In this document: positions 9,909 through 19,160 of the stretch, piece by piece | Layout: each line of letters starts with the position of its first letter | How positions within the stretch are numbered: the first letter of the stretch is position 1 | Origin: Bdellovibrionales bacterium | Lineage (GTDB): Bacteria; Bdellovibrionota; Bdellovibrionia; Bdellovibrionales; JAMPXM01 | Assembly: GCA_016713885.1 (NCBI GenBank) | Contig: JADJOF010000007.1 | Coordinates: forward strand, 62,001-126,000 | DNA length: 64,000 nucleotides | Direction of reading: 5' to 3' | Notes under the pieces: generated by a model | What the model saw: only the letters and a program-made list of their open reading frames with translations | Told to the model about the DNA's origin: nothing | The model's database searches: none | Position numbers and translations under genes: made by a program

Positions 9909-11718
9909 ATGAATTCAGGGCTACGAATCGAAAGATGCCGAAGCCCCTGATGCAGGATCTCTTTTGTCGCCCGCACCAGTGCCATTCTCGACTCTTCAAC
10001 CGACGCCTCTTCGCCCAAAATTCTGTTGTTGTGATAGAAGCGCGAAAAGACCGCACAGACCTCGAGCAGATACTGCGCAAGCACGTTGGGCTTAAAACCA
10101 TCAAAGGCCATTTCAAGTACGTCATCGTAAGCCATCAAGACCCGAACAAGCTCACGCTCTTCTGGTGCACTCAGTGTTCGTTCCGGCATCATCTTTGGCT
10201 CTTTGCCATATTTTCGAATGAGGCTCGCACAGCGAACATACATGTATTGAACATACGGCCCGCTATCGCCCTCAAAGCTCAAAATGCGATCCCAATCAAA
10301 CTCCACATTCTTCACGCGATCGAACAACAAGTCATTGAAGGCCACCGCCCCAACACCGACATCACGAGCGATCGACGCCCGCTCCGCGTCTGTAAGCCCC
10401 GGATTTTTTTCCGCAACAACCACAGCCGTACGCTCGATGGCCTGATTGAGAACGTCCTCCAAGAAGACAACCTGACCCTTCCGAGTCGACATCTTCATGC
10501 CCTCTTTGAACCGATACATTCCGAAGGCGATGTGGTGACAGTCCTTCGCCCACTCATAGCCACTCATCTCCAGAACTTCAAAGACCTGTTTAAAATGGAG
10601 CGATTGATCAACACCGACAACATAGAGATTGAGATCGGCCTTTAGTTCTTCCTTTCGATAAATCGCACTCGCCAGGTCTCGCGTCGCATAGAGCGACGCA
10701 CCGTCGCTCTTTCGAATCAAGCAGGGAGGCATGTCGTCGCCAAGATTCACAACCGATGCTCCCTGACTCTCTACAAGGAGTCCCCTTTTTTCGAGCATCT
10801 CTTCAACGGCCTTCAATCGAGAATTATAAAACGACTCACCGCGAACCAAGTCATGCTTCACTCCCAAGAGGTCCCAAAGCCGCTGATACTCAACGAGCGA
10901 AATATCGACGAACATCTTCCAGATCTCGGCAACAGCGGTATCGCCGTCTTCGAGATTTTTGAAAACCAGTGAACCTTTGGCTTCAAGCTCTGGCGACTTC
11001 TCGGCCTCTTCATGGAAGCGAACGTAGATTTCAAACAGAGATTGAAACGGTTTATTTTTGAAGTCGTACTGATCGCCCCACTCTTTGTACGCCCAAGCCA
11101 ATTTGCCAAACTGGACACCCCAATCGCCCAAGTGATTGAGCCCAATCACTTCATAACCTTGAGTTTCGGCGATATTGCGAATCGCCTGACCGATAACCGT
11201 CGCGCGCAAGTGTCCGACGTGCATCGGCTTTGCGACGTTGGGCGACGAGTAGTCGATCACGATTCGCTTCCCCGGACCACGCGTCGAATATCCAAGCCGC
11301 TCGCCCTCGCTCACCAAAGCGCCAAACAACCGCTGCTGCAAAGCACGATCAGAGAACGTCAGATTGAAAACCCACCGGCCGGCTCAACACCGATCAAACC
11401 TAACTTTTCTGCAGGCGGCTCACTCAGTTTTGCTTTCAAAAGTCCTGCGGCAAGCGCAGCCAACTGCGGCGGTCCCATGCGCAACACTTTCGCAAACGGG
11501 AAAAGCGGAAGAGCCAAATGGCCGTGTTCAAGCTTCTTCGGCTTTTCGAGAACACGGTCCAACGCCTCGGCACTCGAAGCAGCTAAAAACTGCTCCGCCA
11601 AAGCCGCTTGTTTTTCAGGCGGTTCCGTTGTCCAGCTTTTTCGCAACTCGTTAAGAACGGAATGGGACATAAAATGAGAAAGGTAGAGAGCCGTCTCTTG
11701 GCGGAGCTGTTTAAACAT
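9905..11718 (-). CDS. argS: Arginyl-tRNA synthetase, frameshifted near 11367
   Basis: Charges tRNA-Arg. ATG 11718 (MFKQLRQETALYL) opens the class-specific N-terminal Add1 domain. The frame breaks after EPAGGF, where a T-run (AAAA on the plus strand at 11367-11370) appears one base short. Reading resumes NLTFSDRALQQRLFGAL. The signature SSPNVAKPMHVGHLRAT, the KMSTRKG loop and the C-terminal anticodon-binding DALR domain follow. Restored length is about 604 residues. The gene is normally essential, so a true knockout is unlikely and a base-calling error is favoured. It is coupled to the downstream methyltransferase. Confidence 0.93.
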
Positions 11719-11831
11719 AGCCCACAACTCTAGCAGAAAGTGTGGAGAACAGGAACAAGAGAGCGTTCATCTTGACCGACAATAAGGCTCTCGATAAAGA
11801 AAGATCCCGGTCTGGTCGACAGGAGTCCGAA

Positions 11832-12104
11832 GTGAATAAAGCCGAGCTGATTGAAAAAGTAGCGACCCGAACAAAACTCAGCAAAGTGCAGTCGGAGGAC
11901 GTTATCGACGCTGCGCTTGAGATTATCTCAAAAGCAGTCTCCAAAGGTGATGAGGTAAAACTCGTGGGTTTTGGAACCTTCTCGATCTCCACACGACGCT
12001 CGCGCACGGGCCGCAACCCAAAAACCGGGACAAAGCTCGTCATCCCGGCGGCCAAAGTTCCCAAGTTTAAACCCGGCAAGGACTTCCGCGATCTCGTAAA
12101 ATAG
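11832..12104 (+). CDS. HU/IHF family DNA-binding protein
   Basis: 90-residue nucleoid protein. The GTG at 11832 follows an AGGAGT site 6 bases upstream and gives the standard N-terminus VNKAELIEKVA; the open frame extends farther upstream, but that part is not HU-like. The DNA-binding beta-arm segment GFGTFSISTRRSRTGRNPKTG is present, and the protein ends in the usual KFKPGKDFRDLV. HU or an IHF subunit cannot be separated by eye. Confidence 0.92.
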   Translation: MNKAELIEKVATRTKLSKVQSEDVIDAALEIISKAVSKGDEVKLVGFGTFSISTRRSRTGRNPKTGTKLVIPAAKVPKFKPGKDFRDLVK

Positions 12105-12123
12105 TCAAACGGCGCAAAGCGTG

Positions 12124-13983
12124 CTATTCGCTTGCAGCTCCGTCACTGCTCTGGCCATCACCCGGACGAGCCGAAACATCGCCAAATGCTAGCCGCGTCC
12201 GCTCAAGCTCCGAAATGATATCGCTCAACGTGTCGCTTGCAACATCTCGGCTCTGTCGAATGCCGCCGTCATACTGACGTCCCGCCTCGAGCACGCTGGT
12301 GTAAAGCGCCCCTAACTCTGCAGTTTCTTCCGGGTAGGCCAGCATCTCTGGTTTATTCGTCCTCAACCCGGCCAACGTTCGCTCAATCCGCGCCACGTCC
12401 TGAGTCCACTTTCGATAGAACCGGTCCCAAAGCGCAGGTTTCGAGCGAAGCTGCCCATAGTTTGCTCCAAGATTCCGCGCTAAAGCGTCGAGCTCCTTCA
12501 CGGAGTAAAAGAGTTCGCGCTTCTGCGTCTGCGTCTGTAGCGATACTTCTTTTAGATAATATTCAAGCCGGCTCAAAAACCGACCGTCACGCACGCCGAC
12601 AAAAAACTCACCCGAAGTTCGTGAATCTCCAACCTTCGCTTCGACCGTGTAAGCTCCCTCGGGCAATCGCAATGCTGCCAGCGGAAGAGTGGGCACTTCA
12701 CCCTCGCGACGAACAAGCGTTCTCGATTCACGAACATTCATGACACCAAAAACCTGTCCTAATCGACCACGAATCGAAACCTCGATCTTGGCTCCAACGG
12801 GAATTCCGCCCTCAAAGACAAAGGCCGCCTGCGAGGCCTGCGGCGACTCAAGTTTAACTCCGAGAATGGAGAGATTCGTCACCAACGGTACTGCGACCAC
12901 TGGCGCTGATACAACAGCGGGCTTGGCCTCGGTCGGAGCAACAGATGGCACCACCGCCGGAACCGCCGTGCCGACGACCCGCTTTTGCGACTCTGAATCA
13001 TCAGACGTCGAGAAGAAAATATGCGAAAGAAACAGCATCGCCAAAACAGCGAAACCACCAGCTGCGACTTTTCGACCCCATCGCTCCCAGCCATCCTGCA
13101 AATAGGGAGAGAGCACGACCGGCCGCTCCGGAGGAACAACGCTCGCAGATCCAGTCGAAACAGCCGCCGGCATCAGAGACGCGATCGCCGGTGCTGACAC
13201 ATGCACCGGAACTCCCACTGCAGCCGGGCGGGAAACTGACGCCGATGGCAGCGGGGTCAATTCCTCTTCAACAACAAGCGCGATCGGCATCTCAGATTCC
13301 CATGGCGGCGCCGCTAGATCGCGCCCCTCGGCCCGCGGCGCCCTCAGTTCTGGGCTTTCTGCCGCTGCACCACCTATCGCAACAACAGGCGCTGGCTCTG
13401 AACGAGAAGAAACTGAAACATCAGGCGCGGGAGTTCGATCGCCGGGACTCATTAAAACTTGAAACTCTTCGACGTCGTCGTCCTCTGAATCATCCTCCAA
13501 AAGAATCGCTTCAATCGGGTCCGGAAGCGGCGGCGGCACAACACCGCTTCCTCCGCGAACCGTATCGCGGCGATCAAACTCAGCAAGATCTCCAATCCTT
13601 CGCCAGCGATCAAGCCCCGCTCGCCACGCATATTGAGCATAAAGAAAACGCCCAGTTCTCAAGCCCTCGGCAACGGCCGCCGTTGAAAAAGGCCCTTCTT
13701 GCAAATATGTTCCGCCGTGAGGGCGCAAAACAATCCATGTCACCAGCGGTGAAACGCTCGGAGTAAAATCATCCTGTAAATCGGTACTGCGATTCCAAGT
13801 CTTCTTTGATTCAGAAAGTTCGGGATGAGAGGCGACCGGCAACCACTCGACGTCACCTTCGCGAAAAATCAAATCCAAAGCCTGAATTTGACCTCCACGA
13901 ATCATGGACTTTACCATTTCAGTTGAAACAGGTCCGGTGGCTTTTCCTTCCACGCTGACGTACCACGCCGTGACTCGAGACAT
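12124..13983 (-). CDS. GYF_2-domain membrane protein
   Basis: About 619 residues. Two GYF_2-type domains lie at the N-terminus (about 1-55 with WYVSVEGKATGPVS, and about 80-140 with TYLQEGPFSTAAVAEGL). This domain often precedes membrane segments in bacterial proteins. A long Pro/Ala/Ser/Val-rich linker follows, then one transmembrane helix near residues 308-330 (GGFAVLAMLFLSHIFF), a beta-rich region and a helical C-terminus. ATG 13983 is chosen over upstream codons because GGGAGGAG sits at the right distance. Function unknown. Confidence 0.7.
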   Translation of the reverse strand: MSRVTAWYVSVEGKATGPVSTEMVKSMIRGGQIQALDLIFREGDVEWLPVASHPELSESKKTWNRSTDLQDDFTPSVSPLVTWIVLRPHGGTYLQEGPFSTAAVAEGLRTGRFLYAQYAWRAGLDRWRRIGDLAEFDRRDTVRGGSGVVPPPLPDPIEAILLEDDSEDDDVEEFQVLMSPGDRTPAPDVSVSSRSEPAPVVAIGGAAAESPELRAPRAEGRDLAAPPWESEMPIALVVEEELTPLPSASVSRPAAVGVPVHVSAPAIASLMPAAVSTGSASVVPPERPVVLSPYLQDGWERWGRKVAAGGFAVLAMLFLSHIFFSTSDDSESQKRVVGTAVPAVVPSVAPTEAKPAVVSAPVVAVPLVTNLSILGVKLESPQASQAAFVFEGGIPVGAKIEVSIRGRLGQVFGVMNVRESRTLVRREGEVPTLPLAALRLPEGAYTVEAKVGDSRTSGEFFVGVRDGRFLSRLEYYLKEVSLQTQTQKRELFYSVKELDALARNLGANYGQLRSKPALWDRFYRKWTQDVARIERTLAGLRTNKPEMLAYPEETAELGALYTSVLEAGRQYDGGIRQSRDVASDTLSDIISELERTRLAFGDVSARPGDGQSSDGAASE

Positions 13984-14038
13984 CCGTGTCTCCTCCCTCA
14001 TACAACCTCATGTTGGGCACAGCCCTGCGCCGTGCCTT

Positions 14039-15736
14039 TTACAGTCGTTCGCGTCGCCGCTTTACCGAAAGATTCCCGCTCGGGGCGATCTCCGTTCCAA
14101 CAGCTCGCGCGACTTTCGCTGTTAGACTATCGTACTCACGACCAAAATCACGTCCTAAGACGTCTGTCTTGAAGATCGCAACGATCCCCTTCTTATTCAG
14201 CTTACGAGCTTGATACGCGCCGTACAACCGTTCGCCAAACATTCTCCCTAAAATCAAAGAAGCTTCCAAATAAGCACTCACATGAGTCGGCCGCACAAGG
14301 CGCTTTCTACGGCGACCCTGATGAAAATACACGAGTTCGGCCATACGCTGGTCCAGCGCGAGTCGCAGCGCATCCCGACCTTCGTCGGTGGCCGGGATCG
14401 ACTCAAGCTCTGTACGAAGGTCGTGAATCGTCTCAGCCTGTCGCTTGTGGTTGATCAATTTCGACCCAAAATAAGCCAACGCCTCAACCACAATCGCGCC
14501 ATGAAAGTCTCCTGGAAAACGCCACGGCGCTCGCTTTCGTTTTGATAACATGCACTGCAAGTATTCACCTGCCAAATGAGCGGCGTGATTCACGGTCAAC
14601 TGCGCTAGGCAACCAACACCCAATTCCGGCAGCACAAAACTTCGTCCCCGCACGAGCATTCGGCGCGCGAGCTCTCGCTGCGGCCCCTTCAACTGCGTTT
14701 CAATCTTGCGCCATAGCCTTGTATCCGACGGACTATAGACAGCCATTTCTGAAACATTCAAATCTGCCGTCTTAACCGACAAACCAAGATCTTGAGCGAT
14801 CCATTCCACAAGACGACGAATATGATCGGTCGGATCATAATCCGCCGAATCCTCATCGTCTTCATCACTCTCTTCCCAGTTGAGATCCACTGTGTGATCC
14901 AAATGCAGAAGATAGCTCTGCCACGGCACCCATGGCGGCGAACTGATCACACCAAAACGAACAACAGGGTCTCGCTGTGGCTGACTCGTATATCGAACCA
15001 CATCCACCGAGTGTTCGAGGCCTTGACTCGCAAGTTCAAAGTATACAGCTTCGGCATTGATATGAATTGCAACCTCACGAAGACGTCGCACACGACCCAT
15101 CTCTTTCCGAAAGACCGCAGGCAGCCGAGAAAGGTGCAACTCACCAATAATCACGTAGATAATGGCCGCCGGCTGCGTCAGCACGAGGTGCCGAAGACAT
15201 TTCTCCGTCTCGCGATCTTGTCGCGCAAGCCCTCCTCTTCCGACGGTCCCCTCTTTTGGAACGCCGATCGCCTCAATCTTCCAGTTCTTTTTTTTCGCCA
15301 ATTCAACCAGCGGCCGATACTGCTCCCACGGAAACCCCCACGACTCATCCCATTTAGTCCGAGCCTTTAAGGTCGGAAGATCAAAGCGACCCGACAAATA
15401 CGCATCAATCCATTTTTGCGCACGAGCCTCAAAACACTCCAGCGCCAAAACCACCGGCCGCTCGACGGCCAAATGCCTAAGAATTTTCAGATGCGTCCGC
15501 TGTGCCGGTCCATGAGCATGAAAATCACCGCCATAGACGACATCGGCCGAATCGATCTCGGCGAGGATTTCGGATTTCGAAGAAACCCGATATTTTCGAC
15601 GCAATAGGCCTCGACCCTCAACCGTATATGCATGCAAATCTGCCGGATCGCTGCCCAACCGGCGGCGCACCTGCTCTTTAACCATGCGCAACAGCTGCCG
15701 CCGTGCCTTAAGCCAATCTCGCTGTTCTTGGTCCAC
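14039..15736 (-). CDS. ChaN-like domain protein
   Basis: 565 residues, cytoplasmic by sequence. Residues about 55-270 fit the ChaN/haem-binding (Cofac_haem_bdg) fold: VVYGGDFHAHGPAQRTHLKIL, then the VLALECFEARAQ strand and the IIYVIIGELHLS segment. The rest, with an acidic patch near residue 300, is unassigned. ChaN homologues bind haem or act in iron handling; related folds include erythromycin-esterase/TIKI-like proteins, so the function is uncertain. No clear operon partner. Confidence 0.65.
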   Translation of the reverse strand: MDQEQRDWLKARRQLLRMVKEQVRRRLGSDPADLHAYTVEGRGLLRRKYRVSSKSEILAEIDSADVVYGGDFHAHGPAQRTHLKILRHLAVERPVVLALECFEARAQKWIDAYLSGRFDLPTLKARTKWDESWGFPWEQYRPLVELAKKKNWKIEAIGVPKEGTVGRGGLARQDRETEKCLRHLVLTQPAAIIYVIIGELHLSRLPAVFRKEMGRVRRLREVAIHINAEAVYFELASQGLEHSVDVVRYTSQPQRDPVVRFGVISSPPWVPWQSYLLHLDHTVDLNWEESDEDDEDSADYDPTDHIRRLVEWIAQDLGLSVKTADLNVSEMAVYSPSDTRLWRKIETQLKGPQRELARRMLVRGRSFVLPELGVGCLAQLTVNHAAHLAGEYLQCMLSKRKRAPWRFPGDFHGAIVVEALAYFGSKLINHKRQAETIHDLRTELESIPATDEGRDALRLALDQRMAELVYFHQGRRRKRLVRPTHVSAYLEASLILGRMFGERLYGAYQARKLNKKGIVAIFKTDVLGRDFGREYDSLTAKVARAVGTEIAPSGNLSVKRRRERL

Positions 15737-15836
15737 CTATCGAAACTCCGAGCCGCTTGGTTTTGAACGATCGTTTTCACAATTGTGCCTTTGATGAGAC
15801 TTGCCATCAAGAATTGAATCCTGTGGAATCTGACTC

Positions 15837-16999
15837 ATGACCGAAACAAGATCATCAACTCCTCGAATCCTTGCCATCGCCGCCGCTGTCATCGCCGTCG
15901 GCTTTCATTCCTATCTCTTAAAAACTCACTACGAGTTGAATTACGGCGAAGCGACCGGAAAGCTTCTCTGTGATATCTCATCAACGTTCTCGTGCTCTGC
16001 CGCCAGCGCCAGTCGGTTTTCGGAGTTTCTGGGTGTTCCCATGGCACTTTGGGGGCTGATCGCAAATCTTGGCTACATCCTTCTTGCTGCATGGGAGTCG
16101 ATTTCAAGCCCTGAATCACGAAATGGACAGCGTACAGCTCTTCTCTTGCTGGCCGGGATCCTTGCCGGCGCCTCTGTTATTATGGGCGTTATTTCAGCGG
16201 TTGCCCTCAACAGCATTTGTCCGTTCTGCCTCGCCACTTACGTTTTGTCGCTGGTCACCGCCTTTGGAGCATGGAAGAGCTACGCGACCGGACTCCGGTT
16301 TAAAATCCAGGCCGCACCACTCATCCTCGGCGGCCTCCTCATTGTCGGTGGATTTATCGCAAACGATATCATGCGCTCAAGCTACGCCGGACCCAGCGGC
16401 GACGCCATGACCCGCGCAGCACTGGCTGAATGGAGGGCCAATCCTAACCTTGAGATCGCAGAAACCGATCCACTCGCAATGGGCCCCGAGCGCGCAAAAG
16501 CAAAACTTACGCTTATCGAATTCGCTGATTTCCGCTGCATTCACTGCAAAATGGCCGTTCAGCCAATGAAAGCCTTCCTGGCCAGCCACCCCGATACCCG
16601 ACGAGGTTCTACTCCTGGCCGCTCGACTGCGAATGCAACACCTCAATTCAAAAGAATAACGGAGCTTAATGCCTCCTCGCTCGCATCGTTTGGTGTGCCC
16701 GCCACAAGGGCAACAAAGGCTGGGAAGCCCACAGCCATATCTTTGATCGATTTGAAGAATGGAGAACCAGCGACGCGGTACGAGCCGCCATCCCCAGTGT
16801 CGCCGAACATCTTGGAATCGACAGCACGGCACTTCAGCAATGTTCAGATTCCGACGAAGCAAAAAGCGCGATCAGCAAACAGGCCCAGCTTGGCTCTTCG
16901 CTCAACCTTCGCGGAACGCCAACCGTCTTTGCAAATGGCAAAATGCTGCCAGCCGGAACGCAGATTCCGGTCCTCAACGAGGCCCATCGTTCGCTGTAA
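15837..16999 (+). CDS. VKOR-DsbA thiol oxidoreductase fusion, frameshifted near 16605 and cut by TAA at 16667
   Basis: Membrane-bound disulfide-forming enzyme. The VKOR half (residues about 1-165) has four or five transmembrane segments, the Cys pair CDIS...FSCS, and the active site SICPFCLATY. The thioredoxin/DsbA half has the active site FRCIHCKMA. After HPDTR the frame shifts by one missing base; the true frame then gives FYSWPLDCECN. It meets an in-frame TAA at 16667-16669, then continues through GTPTVFANGKMLP (the cis-Pro loop) to TAA 16997. A fused VKOR-DsbA can reoxidise its own partner, so it should supply periplasmic disulfides. Two lesions make this the likeliest true pseudogene here, though the same error pattern occurs elsewhere. 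Confidence 0.85.
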
Positions 17000-17002
17000 A
17001 AG

Positions 17003-17617
17003 CTAGATCCCAAGCTTATCAAAAATCAGATTCATCAAGGAGTCGGTGCTCGACTCCAAAAGACTTCCCATAGTCGGAAGAATCGAACGAAAGAATTCCC
17101 GCATAAAGACAAAGACAATAAGCACAAAGACACAGATCGCGGCTGTCTGGATAACCCAAACCGTCGAGCGGACATCTTCGACCCGAACCTCTTTTTCAAT
17201 CACTTCAATTTTCGTGAGCGTGAGCTTGAGATCTTCAAAATGATCAAGTGCCTTCTCAAAGAGGTCACGCTGCTTAGACATATTCAAAGCGTTCCAGCCG
17301 GGGAAACTTCGTTTCGCCTTAACAGCATGAATGAGCTCGACGCAGTATCCGACATATCTCTCAGCGCGCTCGCGAAATTGCGGAAAATCAGGCTTTGATT
17401 CGAGGTAGTTTTCAATCTCACGAATCGCACGATCGTACTGCTCCTCAACAACGAGAGTGAGAATCGCGTGGCGCAGATTATCGCCAGAGCCCATCTGCTG
17501 AACACTGGGCTTCATCTGCTGTTTCATGGCCGAAACAGCGTCGTTCTGGCTCGATTTCTCCGCCAGCGCAATCAGCTCGCGGTCTTTATCATTCATACCA
17601 ATCTTCGGCTCACCCAT
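17003..17617 (-). CDS. Membrane protein with C-terminal anchor, unknown function
   Basis: About 204 residues from ATG 17617 (an upstream TTG at 17677 and ATG at 17596 are alternatives; no site is decisive). The N-terminal 130 residues look helical, possibly TPR-like (EEQYDRAIREIENYLESKP). One transmembrane helix (VIQTAAICVFVLIVFVFMR) follows, then a short tail. Ends four bases from the end of the VKOR-DsbA gene, convergently. No family recognised. Confidence 0.6.
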   Translation of the reverse strand: MGEPKIGMNDKDRELIALAEKSSQNDAVSAMKQQMKPSVQQMGSGDNLRHAILTLVVEEQYDRAIREIENYLESKPDFPQFRERAERYVGYCVELIHAVKAKRSFPGWNALNMSKQRDLFEKALDHFEDLKLTLTKIEVIEKEVRVEDVRSTVWVIQTAAICVFVLIVFVFMREFFRSILPTMGSLLESSTDSLMNLIFDKLGI

Positions 17618-17799
17618 GCCTTTCGTGTCGGCTAGACCGCTCCCCGACTTGACCCTCGTCCAGGTCTGAGACGTCAAGCTGGACCCTGGTCTAGCCCTAA
17701 GAAGCAGACTTCAGTCTGAAATTTGACTCGACTCGACTGGCCTGAGACCCTGATCCTAAGGTCCCGCTCATCTCTTCAAGGACGAAGAGGAGGCTATGA

Positions 17800-19077
17800 A
17801 TGGCAAATGACATCATGATCGAGAACCTTCCCCTACCGATGGATGTGCCGCAGCCACCGTCGCTCGATCGCATTCCACCGCGCATTCTTCACTCTGCGAC
17901 AGTCGAAACTTTGATCAGCCACAACGAGGATCTGTCGAGCCGCTTAAAGGTTCACATCAGACGCAATTCGCAACTCGAGGGCCAACTCGTCGAGCTCGAA
18001 CTCGAACTCGAAGAGGCCGAACTTGCACGCCAAAGCCTGTCGTCACAAATTGAAATCCTCCGAGAGAAAGATCGTGCCTTCGCTGAAAAGTCATCCATCC
18101 TTGATGGCCGCCTTGAGCGACTCACGGACGACCTTGCGTTCGCTCGACTCGAAAACACGGAGCTTCATAAAAAGAATCGCGATTTCAGCCTCACGCTCTT
18201 GACCCGCGAGAAGCAGATGGGCTCCCTCAAACGCCGTCTTGAACGCTGGGTTCGACCCGGCCTTGCTGATCGCAAGGCCGAGATCACGAATCTGACTCAG
18301 CAACTCGACTCCCACTCACGCGAAATCGAACGCCTCAATGCCGCATTGTCAGTTCTCAGACAGGAGCTCCAACATTCGCGCACTGAGTCGGATCGCAGAA
18401 CCGGCGGCTTTGAAAAAGACCGCGCGCGGCTTGTTGAGCAATATGAAACGACAATTCAAATTCTCAACAAAGAACTCAAAACCACTCAAGGCGACCTCGC
18501 AAAAGCAAATGAAAAAGCGGCGACGCTTGATCGGATGACGTCCGAAACAGCACGCACCGCCAACGAACGCGTGTTCTTTGAGCGCCGCTCAGAGGAACTC
18601 GAGGACCAGCTCAAAGTCGAAACCGTTCGCCTTCGTGGCACAATCGAGGACCTTGCAAAAGAGTGCGCCACACTTCGCGCCTCGAACGAAACCCAGCGCC
18701 GCCTCAAAGACGAGCTAGAGAACCGGTTGCATGGACTCGAAACTGAACAGACGAAGGCCACATCGCAGCTTCAGAGCATGCGCGAGATCTGGAAAGAGAC
18801 CAGCCTCCGCGCCCAAGCTCTAGAGTCAAAGAACGAGGCTCTCGAAAAACTCAACGCCGAGCTCTCGAAAAAGCTCATGGAGAAGCGCGAGGCCGAGCAC
18901 GTCCGCGTCGCCGACCAAGCCCTTGACCAAGTCGGCTTTGTTGAAAGCGACAACGAACAAAATGCGAAGCTTAAGAAGCTGGATCTCATTCTTTCTGATC
19001 TTGAAATGCGGGCCTTTGGAATCGACCCAGCAAAGACAGACCGAACGGCCGACCAGAAAGCCGGCAAGTCGCTCTAA
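17800..19077 (+). CDS. Coiled-coil protein of unknown function
   Basis: 425 residues. After about 30 Pro-rich N-terminal residues almost the whole chain is predicted coiled coil, rich in Glu, Leu, Arg and Lys with heptad spacing. There is no signal peptide or membrane segment. ATG 17800 follows GAGGAGG. Such proteins act as scaffolds or motor regulators, but nothing here identifies the role. Confidence 0.75.
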   Translation: MANDIMIENLPLPMDVPQPPSLDRIPPRILHSATVETLISHNEDLSSRLKVHIRRNSQLEGQLVELELELEEAELARQSLSSQIEILREKDRAFAEKSSILDGRLERLTDDLAFARLENTELHKKNRDFSLTLLTREKQMGSLKRRLERWVRPGLADRKAEITNLTQQLDSHSREIERLNAALSVLRQELQHSRTESDRRTGGFEKDRARLVEQYETTIQILNKELKTTQGDLAKANEKAATLDRMTSETARTANERVFFERRSEELEDQLKVETVRLRGTIEDLAKECATLRASNETQRRLKDELENRLHGLETEQTKATSQLQSMREIWKETSLRAQALESKNEALEKLNAELSKKLMEKREAEHVRVADQALDQVGFVESDNEQNAKLKKLDLILSDLEMRAFGIDPAKTDRTADQKAGKSL

Positions 19078-19160
19078 GTAAATTTAATGATGACGAGGGC
19101 CAGATTTTGCGCCCTCAGACTCGACGCCCAACACCCAGTCTCGCTATGCTATGAGCGCAC